This document shows positions 61,397 to 64,000 of a stretch of 64,000 nt of DNA, one piece after another; the first letter of the stretch is position 1; each line of letters starts with the position of its first letter. Position numbers and translations under genes: made by a program. Under the pieces are notes generated by a model, which worked only from the letters and a program-made list of their open reading frames with translations, ran no database searches and was not told where the DNA came from. This DNA comes from Mycolicibacterium iranicum (GTDB lineage: Bacteria; Actinomycetota; Actinomycetes; Mycobacteriales; Mycobacteriaceae): contig NZ_LQPC01000029.1 in the NCBI RefSeq assembly GCF_002101705.1, positions 124,001-188,000 on the forward strand, given 5' to 3'.

Positions 61397-62206
61397 GTGA
61401 CCGACGCCTACTACGAGCTCGTCGAGGGTGACGATCACCGTGGGGAACGGTTCGCCGCCTCCGAGCACGTCATCAGCACGTGGGGATCGTCCATGCAGAA
61501 CGCCGCACCGGTGTCGGCGCTCCTGGTGCGGGCGATCGAGCATTGCGCGCCGCGCGACGATGCCCGCCTCAGCCGCGTCGTGATCGACCTTCTCGGACCC
61601 GTTCCTGTCGGCGACGAATTGTGGGTGCAGGCCCGCGTCGAGCGGCCGGGCCGCCAGATCGAGCTCCTTTGCGCCGACATGACCGCACCAGGCCCGGACG
61701 AGACGCCCCGACGGGTCGCGACGGCCTCAGCATGGCGGTTCCAGCGTTCAGAGACGATCACACTGCCCGAGACACCCGTCGAGCCGATGCGGCCTGTGAC
61801 CGAAGGGTATCGCCGGCTCCCCGAAGACGGCGGCGAACGCACCTACATCCAGAGCCTGGACTGGCGCTGGCTCAACGACATCCTGCACAGCGTGCGGGCC
61901 GAGTGCTGGGTGATGCCGCTGGTCGATCTGGTGGCCGGGGAGACGATGACGCCGGCGCAGCGGTTGTTCGCCGTCGCCGACGTCGCCAACGGTATGGGAA
62001 GCCGCCTGGACCCGAGCCAGTACACCTTTCTCAACACCGACCTCGCGGTGCACATCCACCGCATGCCGCAGGGCATCTGGATCGGTGTCCGCTCCGAAAA
62101 CCACTACGGCGCTGACGGCGTCGGCATGTCTCGCGGCACGCTCTTCGACGAACGCGGACCCGTCGCCGCCATCCAGCAGGCGCAGCTGGTGCGCTCCCGC
62201 GCGTAG
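61397..62206 (+). CDS. Thioesterase-like double-hotdog protein
   Basis: A 269-residue protein with two hotdog units of the TesB/acyl-CoA thioesterase-like type. SMQNAAPVSALLVRAIEHC in the first half and TFLNTDLAVHIHRMPQGIWIGV with the SENHYGADGVGMSRGTLFDERG end in the second (TesB C-terminal signature). It would release free acid from a CoA ester. GTG 61397. It lies 18 bp before the thiolase-like gene, likely one operon. Confidence 0.85.
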   Translation: MTDAYYELVEGDDHRGERFAASEHVISTWGSSMQNAAPVSALLVRAIEHCAPRDDARLSRVVIDLLGPVPVGDELWVQARVERPGRQIELLCADMTAPGPDETPRRVATASAWRFQRSETITLPETPVEPMRPVTEGYRRLPEDGGERTYIQSLDWRWLNDILHSVRAECWVMPLVDLVAGETMTPAQRLFAVADVANGMGSRLDPSQYTFLNTDLAVHIHRMPQGIWIGVRSENHYGADGVGMSRGTLFDERGPVAAIQQAQLVRSRA

Positions 62207-62224
62207 ATCGAAAGGATTGACACG

Positions 62225-63370
62225 ATGCACGACGTCGCGATCATCGGGGTGGGCCTGCACCCCTTCGGCAGGTTCGAGGGCAAAACCGCGATGCAGATGG
62301 GTATCGATGCGATCACCGCCGCGGTCACCGACGCAGGCGTGTCCTGGAACGACATCCAGTTCGGCGTGGGCGGCAGTTGGACCGTCGCCAACCCGGACGC
62401 GATCGTCGGCATGGTCGGGCTCTCGGGCATCCCGTTCACGAATGTCTTCAACGCGTGCGCCACCGCGGCAAGCGCAACGAAGGCATGTGCGGACGGAATC
62501 CGGCTGGGAGACTACGACATCGGGATCGCCGTCGGCCTGGACAAGCATCCCCGAGGTGCGTTCACCGAGGATCCCGGGTTGGTCGGCATGCCGAGCTGGT
62601 ACGCCGAGAACGGCCAGTATCTGACCACCCAGTTCTTCGGGATGAAGGCCAACCGTTACCTCCACGAGCACGGCATCAGCCATCGGACGCTGGCGAAAGT
62701 GGTCAACAAGAACCTGCGCAACGGGGCACTGAACCCCAACGCCTTTCGGCGCAAGCCCATGGACGAGGACGCCATCCTGGACTCCCCCATGCTCAATTAC
62801 CCTCTGACGCAGTACATGTTCTGCTCCCCCGACGAGGGCGCCGCCGCTGTCGTGATGTGCCGGGCCGACCTGGCGCACAAGTACACGGACAAGCCGGTGT
62901 TCGTCCGCGCCGTCGAGGTGCGCACCCGCAAATACGGTGCCTACGAGGTCAACACCACCTTCGCGCCGGTCGACGAGGATGTGGCCCCGACGGTCTATGC
63001 GTCCCGCGCGGCATTCGAGAAGGCAGGCATCGAGCCGTCTGAGGTCGACGTGATCCAGTTGCAAGACACCGACGCCGGCGCCGAGATCATCCACATGGCC
63101 GAGGCCGGCTTCTGCGCAGACGGCGAGCAGGAGAAGCTGATCGCCGACGGCGCCACCGAGATCGGTGGGACGATGCCGGTCAACACCGATGGCGGTCTGC
63201 TCGCCAACGGTGAACCGATCGGGGCCTCCGGGTTGCGCCAGCTGCACGAGATCGTGCGCCAGCTGCGCGGCGAGGCCGGCGACCGCCAGATCCCCGGCGA
63301 ACCGAAGGTCGGTTTCGCCCAGCTGTACGGCGCGCCCGGCACCGCAGGTGCCACCATCCTCACCACCTAG
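62225..63370 (+). CDS. Thiolase-superfamily protein, aldolase (Ltp2)-like
   Basis: A 381-residue thiolase-fold protein. The nucleophile-site Cys is C78 in NVFNACATAAS. The thiolase GHP motif is replaced by GEP (E330 in NGEPIGASG), and the C-terminal catalytic Cys position carries Tyr (Y368 in QLYGAPGTAG). Both changes fit SCP-x/Ltp2-type proteins that act as retro-aldolases in steroid side-chain degradation, usually with a DUF35 partner. That partner gene is not visible here and may lie outside. ATG 62225 follows GAAAGGA. Confidence 0.85.
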   Translation: MHDVAIIGVGLHPFGRFEGKTAMQMGIDAITAAVTDAGVSWNDIQFGVGGSWTVANPDAIVGMVGLSGIPFTNVFNACATAASATKACADGIRLGDYDIGIAVGLDKHPRGAFTEDPGLVGMPSWYAENGQYLTTQFFGMKANRYLHEHGISHRTLAKVVNKNLRNGALNPNAFRRKPMDEDAILDSPMLNYPLTQYMFCSPDEGAAAVVMCRADLAHKYTDKPVFVRAVEVRTRKYGAYEVNTTFAPVDEDVAPTVYASRAAFEKAGIEPSEVDVIQLQDTDAGAEIIHMAEAGFCADGEQEKLIADGATEIGGTMPVNTDGGLLANGEPIGASGLRQLHEIVRQLRGEAGDRQIPGEPKVGFAQLYGAPGTAGATILTT

Positions 63371-64000
63371 CGATAACTCGGCTTGCCGAGGCCCAGGACG
63401 TACTGCGCGATCATGTTGCGGAACACCTCGAGCGTGCCGCCGTAGATGCCGACCAGCGGCGCGAATCGATAGATGTATTCGGCCGCGCCGTCGTCGGCGG
63501 AGCCGTCGGTACCGACCGGGAGCGCCGACGCGGTACCGAGAACATCCATCAGGTCCGGCGAGATGTCGCGCATGGTCTGTGCGAGCGCGACGCGGCCGAA
63601 AATGCTCGGCGCCGACAGCGATGCCTCCAGCCGGGCGACGCTGCGTCCCAGCCGATAGGCGACGGCACCGTCGTCGATGAGCCTGCGCCCCTGTGGGTCC
63701 GGGATGGCCGATTTCTCCGCGGCCTTGTCGACCGCGTGCGCCATGAACATCGCCTGGTGCATCATGATCGACACATCCGCCAGACCGTCGTCGGCGGCGG
63801 CCACGTCACCGTGCTCGGCGTTGAGTGGCTCGCGCACCACGCTCCAGCCGCCGTTGACCTCGCCGAGGCGGTACCGGTCGTCGATCCGCACGTCGCTGTA
63901 GTACACGATGTTGGTGCGGTCGCCGTCGACGGTGCGGATGCCCTGGATCTCGATGCCGGGTGTGGCCAGCGGAACCAGGAACATGGTGAGGCTCTTGTGT
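63367..64000 (-). CDS. Acyl-CoA dehydrogenase, C-terminal part (5' truncated by window)
   Basis: Open through the window end, so the start lies beyond 64000. The visible 211 residues are the end of the middle beta domain (YYSDVRIDDRYRLGEVNGGW) and the helical C-terminal domain, ending GIYGGTLEVFRNMIAQYVLG. This C-terminal part is like the FadE subunits that form alpha2beta2 heteromers in steroid side-chain degradation. The stop shares CTAG with the thiolase-like gene. Confidence 0.88.
   Translation of the reverse strand, partial: HKSLTMFLVPLATPGIEIQGIRTVDGDRTNIVYYSDVRIDDRYRLGEVNGGWSVVREPLNAEHGDVAAADDGLADVSIMMHQAMFMAHAVDKAAEKSAIPDPQGRRLIDDGAVAYRLGRSVARLEASLSAPSIFGRVALAQTMRDISPDLMDVLGTASALPVGTDGSADDGAAEYIYRFAPLVGIYGGTLEVFRNMIAQYVLGLGKPSYR

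Overview
This window looks like the chromosome of a fast-growing mycobacterium (Mycolicibacterium type). It is GC-rich, uses many GTG starts, and carries F420-dependent LLM oxidoreductases, several P450s and DUF732/DUF3349 proteins. From about 1 to 40 kb the gene order follows the M. tuberculosis block adhC - DUF3349 - nrdF2 - TetR - nrdE/nrdI/nrdH - FMN reductase - TetR - dinB2 - SDR - TetR - cyp136 - ligB - cstA (Rv3045 to Rv3063), with extra genes inserted. No insertion sequence, prophage, CRISPR array, tRNA or rRNA was seen.

Layout. 0-6.4 kb: adhC end, DUF3349 protein, amino-acid permease and a three-subunit PaoABC-like molybdenum aldehyde oxidoreductase. 6.5-9.8 kb: a NarL-type response regulator and a PAS-GAF histidine kinase, with a receiver-only protein encoded on the opposite strand between them. 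9.8-22 kb: class Ib ribonucleotide reductase in two transcripts (nrdF2; nrdH-nrdI-nrdE), each behind a tandem pair of NrdR-box-like sequences 32 bp apart. Between them lie a hydrolase-LuxR fusion, a TetR, a geranylgeranyl-reductase-type flavoprotein, two VOC proteins and a divergent pair made of an HTH-less LysR effector domain and a DUF5997 protein. 22-29.5 kb: FMN reductase/TetR/dinB2, an AAA ATPase, an SDR, a small unknown protein, TetR and cyp136. 29.5-40.4 kb: permease, an orphan LeuA-type regulatory domain behind an attenuator-like leader, TauE-type transporter, kinase-like protein, SDR, membrane sulfite-oxidase-type molybdoenzyme, ligB, cstA and a YbdD-like protein.

40.4-64 kb is a catabolic island absent from this position in the M. 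tuberculosis order I know. It encodes an amidohydrolase, two P450s, two LLM flavin enzymes, a carboxyltransferase, SnoaL-like and alpha/beta-hydrolase proteins, a BVMO-like flavoprotein, a Rieske oxygenase, an acyl-CoA synthetase, two aldehyde dehydrogenases, a CaiB-type CoA-transferase, a molybdopterin oxidoreductase, a NYN protein, a double-hotdog protein, a thiolase-like (probably aldolase-like) protein and an acyl-CoA dehydrogenase end. The main result is that most divergent promoters of this island share one 21-bp inverted repeat (half-sites ATACTGTAA / TTACAGTAT; sites at 44066, 49919, 54307, 54433 and 57301, plus a weak one at 40380). This points to one regulator, not encoded in the window, controlling hydroxylation, aldehyde oxidation, CoA activation and chain cleavage of an unidentified hydrophobic substrate. 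Convergent gene ends are marked by long hairpins, two of which (41.7 and 58.6 kb) share almost identical arms.
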